Source: Streptococcus sp. oral taxon 431
GTDB taxonomy: Bacteria > Bacillota > Bacilli > Lactobacillales > Streptococcaceae
Reading direction: 5' to 3'
Assembly (NCBI RefSeq): GCF_023115445.1
Contig: NZ_JALDUI010000007.1
Span: 4,958-68,957 of the forward strand
DNA length: 64,000 nucleotides
This document shows, one piece after another, positions 1-8,598 of this stretch (its first letter is position 1; each line of letters opens with the position of its first letter). Under the pieces are notes generated by a model. It saw only the letters and a list, made by a program, of their open reading frames with translations. It was not told the DNA's origin and searched no databases. Position numbers and translations under genes: made by a program.

Positions 1-486
1 GCGGGTTCACCTTTATCACTTACTACTGCTTCTGGTAAGGCGGATTGGACAGAAGGTTCCCCTTTATCACTTACAACTGCTTCTGGTAACGCAGGTTGAA
101 CTGCGGGCTCACCTTTAGCACTTACAACTGCTTCTGGCAATTCAGATTGAACTTCAGGTTCTCCTTTGGCGCTTACAACAGCTTCGGGCAAGGCGGGTTG
201 AACTTCTGGATCACCTTTAGCACTTACAACCGCTTCGGGTAATACAGGCTGAACTGCGGGCTCACCTTTATCACTTACTACTGCTTCCGGTAAAGCGGAT
301 TGGACAGCGGGTTCACCTTTATCACTTACTACTGCTTCTGGTAAGGCGGATTGGACAGAAGGTTCCCCTTTATCACTTACAACAGCTTCTGGCAAGGCGG
401 GTTGGACTGTAGCCTCCCCTTTATCGGTTACAACTGCTTCTGGTAACTCTGGCTGGATCGCTGGCTCACCCTTGTCGGTTACCAGA
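1..486 (-). repeat. 51-bp tandem repeat array inside iga
   Basis: About nine and a half in-frame copies of a 51-bp unit, with a new unit starting every 51 bases from position 4 to 463. Each encodes a 17-residue block of the form KGEPxVQxxLPEAVVSD. Copies differ by a few bases (SAKG or SDKG, AVQ or EVQ or SVQ), so copy number may vary by recombination or slippage. The array continues past the left edge. Confidence 0.95.
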
Positions 487-1343
487 GTTCCAGCTTGCAC
501 ATCCTTATGTTCTGCTAATTGTGATTGAGAATTTGAAGATTGTTTCTCTTCTTTTCTTGGATTCGTTAATTCTGTTGAAAGAGGTTTTTCAACTACTTGA
601 ACTTCTGTCGGCTTAGTTGAAGAAACAGGTGTTTGTTCCTGAATAGTTTGTACTGTTGATGGATATTCTACAAAATTTGGTGTAACACTATAATCCACCT
701 TTTGTTGTTTTGTAGGAGTGGCTACTGATTTTTCTTGATTATTTACTTTAGACTCAGAAGTCGTTTTCCCCTCTTTGATATATCCAATATATGTGTAACC
801 TGAAATGGCTTTAGGAAGAGGTAATTTTTCTCCAGAGGTCAATTCATAGTCAGTATTGTAATTTAGCAAAAGATTATTTTCTAAAGCATGAGCGGATACA
901 AGAACACCATTTCCTATTCCTGCAACCAATACTAAATGTAATACCGTTTTATTCTTAACTTTTTTCTTAGAAACGGCAAAAATTAAAATTCCCAGAGCAG
1001 CTAAGCTAGCACCAGTAACTAGGGCTTGCATCTCATTCTTGCTTCCAGTATTTGGCAGTTCCGCCAGTTGATTTTGGGAATTTAACCTATAAACAAGATA
1101 ATAAGTCTCATCATCATTCTCCACGTATGTAGGAATATCATAGACAAGCTTATTCTGCTCATCTGATGATAGCTCTGATTCTGTCACATATTTATAGTGA
1201 ACACCTTTAGTCTCTTGAGCCTCTACAGCTGAACTACCTAATACAGACATAAAAAATAAACTTGAAATCGTTGCAGATACAAGTCCTACTGATAATTTTC
1301 TAAATGAAAAACGCTGCTGTTTTTCACCAAAATACTTTTCCAT
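1..1343 (-). CDS. iga: IgA1-protease-like zinc metalloprotease, N-terminal part (partial)
   Basis: This is the first 447 codons of a gene that runs off the left edge. The ATG follows AGGAGGAATA. The product starts with a YSIRK-like signal (FSFRKLSVGLVSATISS, about residues 12-28) cleaved near residue 42. An LPNTG sortase motif lies at residues 96-100, followed by two hydrophobic segments (about 105-122 and 129-147). Next come a NYNTDYELTSGEKLPLPK stretch and a linker, then acidic 17-residue repeats (PEAVVSDKGEPAVQPAL type). An LPXTG motif at the N-terminus, two membrane segments and such repeats are the known layout of streptococcal IgA1 proteases and ZmpB-type M26 peptidases. The repeat wording matches my memory of pneumococcal Iga rather than ZmpB or ZmpC. 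The HExxH catalytic domain lies outside the window, so enzyme class is inferred. Confidence 0.82.
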   Translation of the reverse strand, partial: MEKYFGEKQQRFSFRKLSVGLVSATISSLFFMSVLGSSAVEAQETKGVHYKYVTESELSSDEQNKLVYDIPTYVENDDETYYLVYRLNSQNQLAELPNTGSKNEMQALVTGASLAALGILIFAVSKKKVKNKTVLHLVLVAGIGNGVLVSAHALENNLLLNYNTDYELTSGEKLPLPKAISGYTYIGYIKEGKTTSESKVNNQEKSVATPTKQQKVDYSVTPNFVEYPSTVQTIQEQTPVSSTKPTEVQVVEKPLSTELTNPRKEEKQSSNSQSQLAEHKDVQAGTLVTDKGEPAIQPELPEAVVTDKGEATVQPALPEAVVSDKGEPSVQSALPEAVVSDKGEPAVQSALPEAVVSDKGEPAVQPVLPEAVVSAKGDPEVQPALPEAVVSAKGEPEVQSELPEAVVSAKGEPAVQPALPEAVVSDKGEPSVQSALPEAVVSDKGEP

Positions 1344-1431
1344 TATTCCTCCTTGAAATAAAATTTTAAAAATATGCAAGCTAAACTTTATTATATTAGC
1401 TTGTTATCTTATAAAAAGGTAACACACTTTG

Positions 1432-1437
1432 ATTATA
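1432..1437 (-). promoter_or_regulatory. Candidate -10 box for iga
   Basis: On the minus strand this reads TATAAT, about 90 bases before the iga start. No good -35 box is seen at 16-18 bases, so this is a tentative call. The leader is AT-rich and ends in a strong AGGAGG ribosome-binding site. Confidence 0.4.
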
Positions 1438-1543
1438 CTCTTAATTTACCAAAAAGTCTTAAAATTGAGATGCGCTTTCATACTTTGTTTTATATATAAA
1501 ATACGAATGAACAGGGTTTTAATTTCTTATATTCTTTTTGGAT

Positions 1544-1582
1544 AAAAAAATAAGCTCTCCGAAAACTCGGAAAGCCTTATTT
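1544..1582 (-). terminator. Terminator of the rplU-prp-rpmA operon
   Basis: An inverted repeat (AATAAGGCTTTCCGAG, loop TTTT, CGGAGAGCTTATT) followed by a T run on the minus strand, placed just after the rpmA stop. Confidence 0.85.
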
Positions 1583-1599
1583 AATGCTACTTAGAGCGA

Positions 1600-1893
1600 T
1601 TATTTTGCGATTGGGTAAACAGAAACTTGTTTTTTATCGCGACCTTTACGTTCAAAGCGTACTACGCCTTCAACTTTAGCGAACAAAGTATCGTCTCCAC
1701 CACGTCCAACGTTTACACCTGGATAGATGTGTGTACCACGTTGACGGTAAAGGATTGATCCACCTGTTACAGTTTGTCCGTCAGCTGCTTTAGCTCCAAG
1801 ACGTTTTGCTTGTGAATCGCGTCCGTTTGATGTAGAACCTCCACCTTTTTTGTGGGCGAAAAGTTGCATGTTAGTAAGAGTCATTTTTAACAT
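1600..1893 (-). CDS. rpmA: 50S ribosomal protein L27 with cleavable N-terminal extension
   Basis: L27 sits near the peptidyl-transferase centre of the large ribosomal subunit. The 97-residue product begins with a 12-residue extension ([12 protein letters not shown]) before the mature AHKKGGGST start. In Firmicutes this extension is removed by the cysteine protease Prp, whose gene lies immediately upstream. The predicted cut is between F12 and A13. The body keeps the usual glycine- and lysine-rich L27 sequence. It is the third gene of rplU-prp-rpmA and is followed by a clear terminator. Confidence 0.97.
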   Translation of the reverse strand: MLKMTLTNMQLFAHKKGGGSTSNGRDSQAKRLGAKAADGQTVTGGSILYRQRGTHIYPGVNVGRGGDDTLFAKVEGVVRFERKGRDKKQVSVYPIAK

Positions 1894-1909
1894 AATGTTT
1901 TCCTCCGTG

Positions 1910-2263
<354 letters not shown>

Positions 2264-2269
2264 TTAAAA

Positions 2270-2584
2270 TTAAGCGTTGATTGCGTTGATGACAACTTTT
2301 GTATATGGTTGACGGTGACCTTGTTTACGGTGGCTACCTTTTTTAGGTTTGTACTTGTAAGTAACAACTTTCTTTTGTTTTCCTTGTTTTTCAACAGTTC
2401 CAACTACAGTAGCTCCAGCAACAAGTGGAGTTCCGACAACAGTGTTTTCACCACCAACAAGAACAACTTCGTTAAAAGTAACTTCTTGACCAGCTTCAAC
2501 GTTCAATTTTTCAACGTAGATTGCTTGACCAACTTCAACTTTAACTTGTTTTCCGCCAGTTTTGATAATTGCGTATGTGCTCAT
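2270..2584 (-). CDS. rplU: 50S ribosomal protein L21
   Basis: A 104-residue L21 that binds 23S rRNA. I start it at the ATG giving [16 protein letters not shown], because AGGAGGT lies just upstream. A reading frame open further upstream runs through the untranslated leader and is not coding. The C-terminus has the basic [19 protein letters not shown] signature. It is the first gene of rplU-prp-rpmA and is probably regulated through its roughly 230-base leader. Confidence 0.97.
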   Translation of the reverse strand: MSTYAIIKTGGKQVKVEVGQAIYVEKLNVEAGQEVTFNEVVLVGGENTVVGTPLVAGATVVGTVEKQGKQKKVVTYKYKPKKGSHRKQGHRQPYTKVVINAINA

Positions 2585-2812
2585 TATGCACCTCCTATGA
2601 TTTTTTGGGGTTTCCCCGTATTTTTGTGAAGACTCGCCTAGCATCGTGGGACGAACCACTTAAAAGAAGAGCTCTTAGTATAACAAAGAATAAACTAGGA
2701 ATTAAGCCGAAGACATAACTTATGTTAGGCAAGGCGATAATAACGAGGTTTAAATTTGTTATACGACGAGCAACGATGTTCGTGCGGTTGCACAGGATCG
2801 TGCATAGTCAAC
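2585..2812 (-). ncRNA. Long 5' leader of rplU, probable L21-type ribosomal leader
   Basis: About 228 untranslated bases separate the predicted transcription start from rplU. Visible helices include GCACGATCCTGTGC, paired arms around GCCGAAGAC, and GGGGAAACCCC just before the ribosome-binding site. Firmicute L21 operons often carry an autoregulatory leader (Rfam L21_leader). I infer membership from position and structure, not from a covariance-model match. Confidence 0.6.
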
Positions 2813-2818
2813 TCTACA

Positions 2819-2847
2819 AGTATAGCATGATTCCTATTTTTTGACAA
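2819..2847 (-). promoter_or_regulatory. Promoter of rplU-prp-rpmA
   Basis: On the minus strand TTGTCA and TATACT are separated by exactly 17 bases, close to the SigA consensus. There is no terminator between the upstream DUF1275 gene and this promoter, so some read-through is possible. Confidence 0.85.
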
Positions 2848-2863
2848 GCATTTATCATCAAAA

Positions 2864-3550
2864 TTAAGCTTTTTCTCCGACTTTTTTCCTCCAAGCAGCA
2901 AAAAGCATGCTTAGATAAAAAATACTCATCATGAGTGGAATCCCTAAAATTGTCTTCTCTTCATAAAAAATACTCAGATAAGCTGAGACAACAACTCCAA
3001 GTACAAAACTCGATAGCAAACTAACAAAGATTAGACCTTCTCGCAAAAAGGGAGTATGTTTGGTTCGAACATAGTCCCCGAAAGCTAACATAGTTCGTTT
3101 GATATTTCCAGTCATAAAAGCATTGTTGTATGCAATTCCTGAAACTTCTCCGAAAGCTGTTGTTACAAGTCCCATACAAAATGCTAACGGTGGTACTATG
3201 TATATATTATCAACCGTCAAGGGAACAAATCCTATTATTAAAGATAAAATTGCTAGTGGAATAAGGGATAGAATTGGTTTTCTTACAATCCTCAACTTTT
3301 CTTTATAGACTGTCAAAAGGAAGACACCCACCATGAAGGAAATCAAGGTCATTACCTTGGCACTGGCATCTGAAACATTGTCCTGAATGAGACCAACGGA
3401 AAGGAAAACGACATTTCCCGTTTGGCCTGCAACTAGAGTATTCCCACGTATGATAAAGGTATAGGCATCTACATAACCCGCACAAAAAGTCAAAAAAAGC
3501 GCCAATCGTTTTGAATGACGAGAAATTTTTCTCATAGGTAATAATCTCAT
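2864..3550 (-). CDS. DUF1275 (YoaK) family membrane protein
   Basis: A 228-residue polytopic protein with about six hydrophobic segments. It has the family's N-terminal FCAGYVDAYTFIIRG and the later EVSGIAYNNAFMTGNIKR stretch. AGGAGTGTAGT precedes the ATG. DUF1275 proteins are inner-membrane proteins of unknown function. It is a single gene with its own promoter (TACAAT with an upstream TGG at 3577-3582), divergent from the oxidoreductase gene. No substrate can be inferred. Confidence 0.85.
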   Translation of the reverse strand: MRLLPMRKISRHSKRLALFLTFCAGYVDAYTFIIRGNTLVAGQTGNVVFLSVGLIQDNVSDASAKVMTLISFMVGVFLLTVYKEKLRIVRKPILSLIPLAILSLIIGFVPLTVDNIYIVPPLAFCMGLVTTAFGEVSGIAYNNAFMTGNIKRTMLAFGDYVRTKHTPFLREGLIFVSLLSSFVLGVVVSAYLSIFYEEKTILGIPLMMSIFYLSMLFAAWRKKVGEKA

Positions 3551-3631
3551 ACTACACTCCTATTTTTTCTGAATCTATTGTACCATTTTTTGAGGAAAAT
3601 TCGAAGTGTCAAATAAAAGAATTGTCTCCCT

Positions 3632-3661
3632 TTGGCTAGTTTAGTCTATCTGTGATATAAT
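3632..3661 (+). promoter_or_regulatory. Promoter of the oxidoreductase-helicase pair
   Basis: TTGGCT and TATAAT are separated by 18 bases, with the start codon 35 bases downstream behind AAAAGGAG. Confidence 0.7.
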
Positions 3662-3695
3662 GAAAGCAGTCATTACTTGTAGAAAAGGAGATTTC

Positions 3696-4673
3696 ATGCT
3701 TAAACTCGGTATTATCGGTACTGGTGCAATCAGTCACCACTTTATAGAAGCTGCTCATACTAGTCAGGAATTCCAGTTAGTGGCTGTTTATTCAAGAAAG
3801 CTCACGACTGCTCAGCAATTTGCTAGTTCCTATACAGATGTTAGTCTATTTGATAATTTAGAGGATTTCTTCCAGTCTGAATTTGATGTTGTCTATATCG
3901 CAAGTCCAAATTCTCTGCACTTTACTCAAGCCAAGGCCGCTTTATCTGCTGGCAAACATGTTATCCTTGAAAAACCAGCGGTGACTCAACCACAAGAATG
4001 GCAGAATTTAGTTGAAATAGCTCAAGAAAATCACCGTTTCATCTTTGAAGCAGCAAGAAACTATCATGAGGAAGCCTTCACCGTTATTAAAAACTTTTTA
4101 GCAGATAAGCAAGTTTTAGGTGCAGATTTTAACTATGCCAAGTATTCTTCTAAGATGCCTGACCTTCTTTCTGGAAACACTCCGAATGTATTTTCAGACC
4201 GATTTGCTGGTGGGGCTCTCATGGACTTGGGAATTTATCCGATCTATGCTGCGGTTCGCTTGTTTGGAAAGGCACTTGATGCGACCTATCAAGCTCAGCA
4301 GCTTGAAAATAGCATTGATTTAAATGGAGATGGTATCTTATCTTATCCCGGTTATCAAGTCCATATCAAGGCTGGTAAAAATATTACTTCTAATCTGCCT
4401 TGCGAAATATATACAACAGATGGAACCTTGACACTCAACACTATTGAGCATGTTCGATCAGCTATTTTTACAGATCATCAAGGTAATGAAACACATCTAC
4501 CTATTCAGCAGGCACCTCATACCATGACTGAGGAGGTCGCTGCTTTTGCTAACATGTTCAAGCAGCCAAACCCAGAACTTTACCAAGCTTGGTTAGAGGA
4601 TGCATCACACGTCCATAACCTAATTTACACCATGCGCCAGACTGCTGGCATTAGATTTGAGGCAGAAAAATGA
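3696..4673 (+). CDS. Gfo/Idh/MocA family oxidoreductase
   Basis: A 325-residue NAD(P)-dependent oxidoreductase. The start is the ATG after AAAAGGAGATTTC, giving MLKLGIIGTGAISHHF. That sequence contains the Rossmann dinucleotide motif GxGxIS. The family's EKP motif is present (HVILEKPAVTQ, near residue 98), and a family-typical GGALMDLGIYPIY follows near residue 170. Members act on sugars, cyclitols or bile-pigment-like substrates, and the substrate cannot be read from sequence. It overlaps the helicase gene by four bases (ATGA), so the two are translationally coupled. Confidence 0.9.
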   Translation: MLKLGIIGTGAISHHFIEAAHTSQEFQLVAVYSRKLTTAQQFASSYTDVSLFDNLEDFFQSEFDVVYIASPNSLHFTQAKAALSAGKHVILEKPAVTQPQEWQNLVEIAQENHRFIFEAARNYHEEAFTVIKNFLADKQVLGADFNYAKYSSKMPDLLSGNTPNVFSDRFAGGALMDLGIYPIYAAVRLFGKALDATYQAQQLENSIDLNGDGILSYPGYQVHIKAGKNITSNLPCEIYTTDGTLTLNTIEHVRSAIFTDHQGNETHLPIQQAPHTMTEEVAAFANMFKQPNPELYQAWLEDASHVHNLIYTMRQTAGIRFEAEK

Positions 4674-5752
4674 AAACCAAACTACCTACAGAATGGCTAG
4701 AGCTAACCGAACAACTCGGCTTTCAAGAATTCACTCCCATTCAAACTCAGATTTTTGATCCGATTTTAGACGGTCAAACCCTCCTTGGAGTCAGTCCAAC
4801 TGGTACAGGAAAAACTTTAGCTTATCTCCTACCAAGTCTTCTCCGTCTCCAAAAGAAAAAAGCGCAGCAACTATTGATTTTAGCACCAAATACTGAACTG
4901 GCTGGTCAGATTTTTGAGGTAACTAAAACCTGGGGTGAAGCAATTGGCTTGACTGCTCAACTATTCCTTTCTGGTTCGAGTCAGAAACGTCAAATCGAAC
5001 GACTTAAAAAAGGCCCAGAAATTCTGATTGGAACTCCTGGGCGTATCTTTGAACTGATCAAATTGAAAAAAATCAAGATGATGAATGTGGAAACGATCAT
5101 TCTTGATGAGTTCGATCAGTTGCTAGATGATTCTCAAATTCACTTTGTTGAGAAAATCACCCACTACGCACCTCGTGACCACCAACTCATCTATATGAGT
5201 GCCACTACCAAGTTTGACCAAGATAAGATTGCGCCCAACACTCGCACCATCGACCTCTCTGATCAAAAGTTGGACAACATCCAACACTTCTACATGCAAG
5301 TAGACCAACGTCACCGAGTAGATATGCTTCGGAAACTAGCACATGTCGAGGATTTCCGTGGCCTTGTCTTCTTTAATAGCTTATCAGACCTTGGAAGTGC
5401 AGAAGAGAAATTACAGTATCGCGATGTTTTAGCTGTTTCACTAGCTAGCGATGTCAACGTCAAATTTAGAAAAGTTATCTTAGAAAAATTCAAAGATAAT
5501 CAGCTAACACTACTTCTTGCGACAGACCTTCTAGCTCGTGGTATCGACATTGATAGCCTGGAATGTGTGCTCAACTTTGACGTCCCTAGAGATATTGAAA
5601 CCTATACTCACCGTGCTGGACGTACAGGTCGTATGGGTAAAGAGGGATATGTTATTACCCTTGTTACACATCCAGAAGATCTTAAAAAACTTAAGAAATT
5701 TGCAAGTGTACGTGAAATCGTCCTAAAAAATCAGGAACTATATATCAAATAG
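4670..5752 (+). CDS. DEAD-box-type ATP-dependent RNA helicase (DEFD variant)
   Basis: A 360-residue helicase consisting of two RecA-like domains and almost no C-terminal tail. It shows a Q motif (FTPIQTQ, residues 21-27), motif I (SPTGTGKT, 42-49), motif Ib (GTPGR), motif III SAT (177-179) and motif VI HRAGRTGRMG. Motif II reads DEFD (146-149) instead of DEAD, a change that keeps the acidic pair. It probably unwinds short RNA duplexes in ribosome assembly or RNA decay. It lies in an operon with the upstream oxidoreductase (4-base overlap). Confidence 0.92.
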   Translation: MKTKLPTEWLELTEQLGFQEFTPIQTQIFDPILDGQTLLGVSPTGTGKTLAYLLPSLLRLQKKKAQQLLILAPNTELAGQIFEVTKTWGEAIGLTAQLFLSGSSQKRQIERLKKGPEILIGTPGRIFELIKLKKIKMMNVETIILDEFDQLLDDSQIHFVEKITHYAPRDHQLIYMSATTKFDQDKIAPNTRTIDLSDQKLDNIQHFYMQVDQRHRVDMLRKLAHVEDFRGLVFFNSLSDLGSAEEKLQYRDVLAVSLASDVNVKFRKVILEKFKDNQLTLLLATDLLARGIDIDSLECVLNFDVPRDIETYTHRAGRTGRMGKEGYVITLVTHPEDLKKLKKFASVREIVLKNQELYIK

Positions 5753-5785
5753 AGGCTGGGATAAAAATTCCAACCTCATTTTTTT
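5752..5785 (+). terminator. GAGGCTGGGA-type terminator after the helicase gene
   Basis: The inverted repeat GAGGCTGGGA...TTCCAACCTC overlaps the helicase stop codon and is followed by seven T. Its wording resembles the outer arm of the large structured element at 56722-56904. A second small palindrome (AAATCGA...TCGATTT, 5825-5849) follows. The stretch up to 5866 holds no gene. Confidence 0.75.
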
Positions 5786-5866
5786 AGCAAAAAAATTTGA
5801 CCTGCTAGCTGATTTGGAACTAGGAAATCGAGACTTTGTCTATCGATTTCTCCTCCACCGACTTTC

Positions 5867-6244
5867 TTATCCCCAAGTAATTTCTAAGCGATAGTCCGCA
5901 AATGGATTTCCTTCTTTGTTTTGTAGTTGATAGGCTAGTTCAATCTTTTGTTGTTCAACTTGATAATGGCTTGTTTGGATGATAAACTCCTGTATCCCCA
6001 TTGGTGTAGGAATATAGGCTAAACTATCAGCTTCCTTCAGAAAACGCATGATGGTCTTAGGGTTGGAAAATCGAGACATCACCAACTCTGTATCATTAAA
6101 CTTGAGTACCACTTTTTCCTTCTCTTCATTGTAAAAAAAGAGATAGGAAAAATCACCTTTCTCACGTAACTCAACATCATAAAGTTGGTCGATCACTTCC
6201 AATTGTTCATCAAATTGGATGGTATTTCTCATTCGAATCTTCAC
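5867..6244 (-). CDS. DUF1934 (YwiB-like) beta-barrel protein
   Basis: A 125-residue cytoplasmic protein with the alternating pattern of the DUF1934/YwiB family, a calycin-like beta-barrel fold. The function is unknown. The ATG gives MKIRMRNTIQFDEQ and is preceded by AAGAGGACTTGAAGTGA. It converges on the helicase gene and diverges from the HD hydrolase gene. In the streptococci I know of, this family sits near HD or nucleotide-metabolism genes, but I infer no role from that. Confidence 0.8.
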   Translation of the reverse strand: MKIRMRNTIQFDEQLEVIDQLYDVELREKGDFSYLFFYNEEKEKVVLKFNDTELVMSRFSNPKTIMRFLKEADSLAYIPTPMGIQEFIIQTSHYQVEQQKIELAYQLQNKEGNPFADYRLEITWG

Positions 6245-6279
6245 TTCAAGTCCTCTTTCTTCACTCTTATCCTACTATT

Positions 6280-6309
6280 TTACCAAAAACTGTGGCTTTT
6301 TGCTATAAT
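6280..6309 (+). promoter_or_regulatory. Promoter of the HD hydrolase gene, predicted to give a leaderless mRNA
   Basis: TTACCA and TATAAT are separated by 18 bases, and TGC before the -10 makes it an extended -10 promoter. Only six bases lie between TATAAT and the start codon, so the predicted transcription start is the A of the ATG. Confidence 0.75.
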
Positions 6310-6315
6310 GGTTTT

Positions 6316-7620
6316 ATGAATGAAAAAGTATTTCGTGACCCTGTTCACAATTATATCCATGTTGATAATCAGATTATCTATGACTTAATCAATACCAAAG
6401 AATTTCAACGGCTTCGTCGTATCAAGCAGCTAGGAACATCCAGTTACACCTTTCATGGTGGAGAACATAGTCGTTTCTCTCACTGTCTGGGTGTTTACGA
6501 GATTGCACGCCGTATCACCGAGATTTTTGAGGAAAAGTATCCTAAAGAATGGGATTCCTCGGAGTCCCTCCTAACCATGACTGCAGCCCTCCTTCATGAC
6601 TTAGGACATGGTGCCTACTCGCATACCTTTGAAAATCTCTTTGATACCGATCATGAGGCGATTACGCAGGAAATTATACAACGTCCTGAAACAGAGATTC
6701 ACCAGGTTCTTTTACAGGTAGCTCCAGATTTCCCTGAAAAGGTAGCTAGTGTTATAGACCATACTTATCCAAATAAGCAGGTGGTTCAATTGATTTCGAG
6801 TCAAATCGATGCAGACCGCATGGACTATCTCTTACGTGACTCCTATTTTACAGGGGCTTCTTATGGGGAATTTGACCTAACACGTATCTTACGAGTTATT
6901 CGCCCTATCGAAAACGGAATTGCTTTCCAACGAAACGGGATGCATGCCATCGAAGACTATGTTCTTAGTCGCTATCAAATGTATATGCAGGTATATTTCC
7001 ATCCAGCAACACGTGCTATGGAAGTACTTCTGCAGAATCTTTTGAAACGTGCTAAAGAACTTTATCCAGGAAACAAGGACTTCTTTACACTTACATCCCC
7101 ACATCTACTGCCATTTTTCGAAAAAAATGTTAGCTTAGCTGACTATCTATCTTTGGATGACGGAGTTATGAATACCTATTTCCAACTATGGATGACCAGT
7201 TCTGACAAGATTTTAGCTGACCTGTCACAACGCTTTGTCAATCGCAAGGTCTTTAAATCAATCACCTTTTCACAAGAAGATCAAGAACAGCTTGCATCTA
7301 TGAGAAAACTGGTTGAAGACATCGGCTTTGAGCCCGACTATTACACAGCTATTCATAAGAACTTTGACCTTCCTTATGATATCTATCGCCCTGAATCTGA
7401 AAACCCACGAACTCAGATTGAGATTATACAAAAAAATGGAGAACTAGCAGAACTCTCTAGCCTTTCTCCTATCGTTCAATCCCTTGCTGGCAGTCGCCAC
7501 GGAGATAATCGTTTTTATTTTCCGAAAGAAATGTTAGACCAAAACAGCATCTTCGCAAGCATTACCCAGCAATTTCTACACTTGATTGAGAACGATCATT
7601 TTACCCCAAATAAAAACTAA
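6316..7620 (+). CDS. HD-domain phosphohydrolase (YwfO/dGTPase-like)
   Basis: A 434-residue metal-dependent phosphohydrolase of the HD superfamily. It has a histidine-rich HGGEHSRFSH segment (residues 47-56), the HD pair in LLHDLGHGAYSH (H94, D95) and a distal aspartate in DADRMDYLLRDS. Relatives hydrolyse (d)NTPs or (p)ppGpp-like nucleotides, and the true substrate here is unknown. I chose the ATG giving MNEKVFRDPVHNYIHV, the conserved start of the family. A GTG 24 bases upstream would put the start inside the promoter. There is no ribosome-binding site before the ATG. The Cof phosphatase gene follows 12 bases downstream. Confidence 0.88.
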   Translation: MNEKVFRDPVHNYIHVDNQIIYDLINTKEFQRLRRIKQLGTSSYTFHGGEHSRFSHCLGVYEIARRITEIFEEKYPKEWDSSESLLTMTAALLHDLGHGAYSHTFENLFDTDHEAITQEIIQRPETEIHQVLLQVAPDFPEKVASVIDHTYPNKQVVQLISSQIDADRMDYLLRDSYFTGASYGEFDLTRILRVIRPIENGIAFQRNGMHAIEDYVLSRYQMYMQVYFHPATRAMEVLLQNLLKRAKELYPGNKDFFTLTSPHLLPFFEKNVSLADYLSLDDGVMNTYFQLWMTSSDKILADLSQRFVNRKVFKSITFSQEDQEQLASMRKLVEDIGFEPDYYTAIHKNFDLPYDIYRPESENPRTQIEIIQKNGELAELSSLSPIVQSLAGSRHGDNRFYFPKEMLDQNSIFASITQQFLHLIENDHFTPNKN

Positions 7621-7632
7621 AAGAGGAAATTT

Positions 7633-8439
7633 ATGAGTATTAAACTAATCGCTGTCGATATCGACGGAACCCTTGTCAACAGTAAAAAGGAAATCACTCC
7701 TGAAGTCTTTTCTGCCATCCAAGATGCCAAAGAAGCTGGTGTCAAGGTCGTGATTGCAACTGGCCGCCCTATCGCAGGTGTTGCCAAACTTCTGGACGAC
7801 TTGCAGTTGAGAGATGAAGGTGACTATGTCGTGACCTTCAACGGTGCCCTTGTCCAAGAAACTGCTACAGGACATGAGATTATCAGCGAATCCTTGACTT
7901 ATGAGGACTATCTGGATATGGAATTTCTAAGTCGTAAGCTTGGTGTTCACATGCACGCCATTACCAAGGATGGAATCTACACTGCAAATCGCAATATCGG
8001 AAAATATACAGTGCACGAATCAACCCTCGTCAGCATGCCGATTTTCTACCGTACACCTGAAGAAATGGCTGACAAGGAAATCGTCAAATGTATGTTTATC
8101 GATGAGCCTGAAATTCTGGATGCCGCTATTGAAAAGATTCCTGCAGAATTTTATGAGCGCTACTCCATCAACAAATCTGCTCCTTTCTACCTTGAGCTCC
8201 TTAAAAAGAATGTAGACAAGGGGTCAGCTATCACTCACCTAGCTGAAAAACTTGGACTAAGCAAGGATGAAACCATGGCTATCGGAGACGAAGAAAATGA
8301 CCGTGCTATGCTCGAAGTCGTAGGTAATCCCGTCGTCATGGAAAATGGAAATCCAGAACTCAAAAAAATCGCCAAATACATCACTAAATCTAATGACGAA
8401 TCTGGCGTTGCCCATGCCATTCGAACTTGGGTGTTGTAA
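7633..8439 (+). CDS. Cof-type HAD superfamily phosphatase
   Basis: A 268-residue HAD hydrolase of the Cof/YkrA type. The catalytic DxD is D9-I-D11 in AVDIDGTLV, the Thr/Ser motif II is in VIATGRP, and the C-terminal acidic motif is GDEENDRAML. Its large C2-type cap suggests a sugar phosphate or cofactor phosphate substrate, such as pyridoxal phosphate or FMN. AGAGGAAATTT precedes the ATG. It is probably co-transcribed with the HD hydrolase gene and ends at a strong terminator. Confidence 0.9.
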   Translation: MSIKLIAVDIDGTLVNSKKEITPEVFSAIQDAKEAGVKVVIATGRPIAGVAKLLDDLQLRDEGDYVVTFNGALVQETATGHEIISESLTYEDYLDMEFLSRKLGVHMHAITKDGIYTANRNIGKYTVHESTLVSMPIFYRTPEEMADKEIVKCMFIDEPEILDAAIEKIPAEFYERYSINKSAPFYLELLKKNVDKGSAITHLAEKLGLSKDETMAIGDEENDRAMLEVVGNPVVMENGNPELKKIAKYITKSNDESGVAHAIRTWVL

Positions 8440-8455
8440 AAGTAAAGAATAGATG

Positions 8456-8480
8456 AAAACCGCTCAGCAGAGCGGTTTTT
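8456..8480 (+). terminator. Terminator of the HD-Cof operon
   Basis: ACCGCTC-AGCA-GAGCGGT hairpin with flanking A and T runs, 16 bases after the Cof stop. Confidence 0.85.
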
Positions 8481-8493
8481 GATGTCTGATTAC

Positions 8494-8565
8494 TGCCCCC
8501 TGCCGGAATCGAACCAGCAACTACTCCTTAGGAGGGAGTTGTTATATCCATTGAACTAAGGGAGC
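8494..8565 (-). tRNA. tRNA-Arg (anticodon CCU)
   Basis: On the minus strand a 72-base cloverleaf is visible. The acceptor stem is GCTCCCT/AGGGGGC with one G-T pair. The anticodon stem is ACTCC/GGAGT with loop CTCCTAA, giving anticodon CCT. The T arm carries GGTTCGATTCC. The discriminator base is A and CCA is not encoded. It reads AGG codons. It lies only about six bases after the rplS terminator, with no obvious promoter of its own. Confidence 0.95.
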
Positions 8566-8570
8566 TAGAT

Positions 8571-8598
8571 AAAAACTCTGCTGAATGAGCAGAGTTCT
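8571..8598 (-). terminator. Terminator-like hairpin between rplS and tRNA-Arg
   Basis: AACTCTGCT-CATTC-AGCAGAGTT followed by TTTAT on the minus strand, directly after the rplS stop and directly before the tRNA. Confidence 0.8.

Noticed and set aside
1..486. Regular repeats that might be a CRISPR array
   Set aside because: The 51-bp units are contiguous, in frame and translate to a 17-residue motif. There are no spacers.
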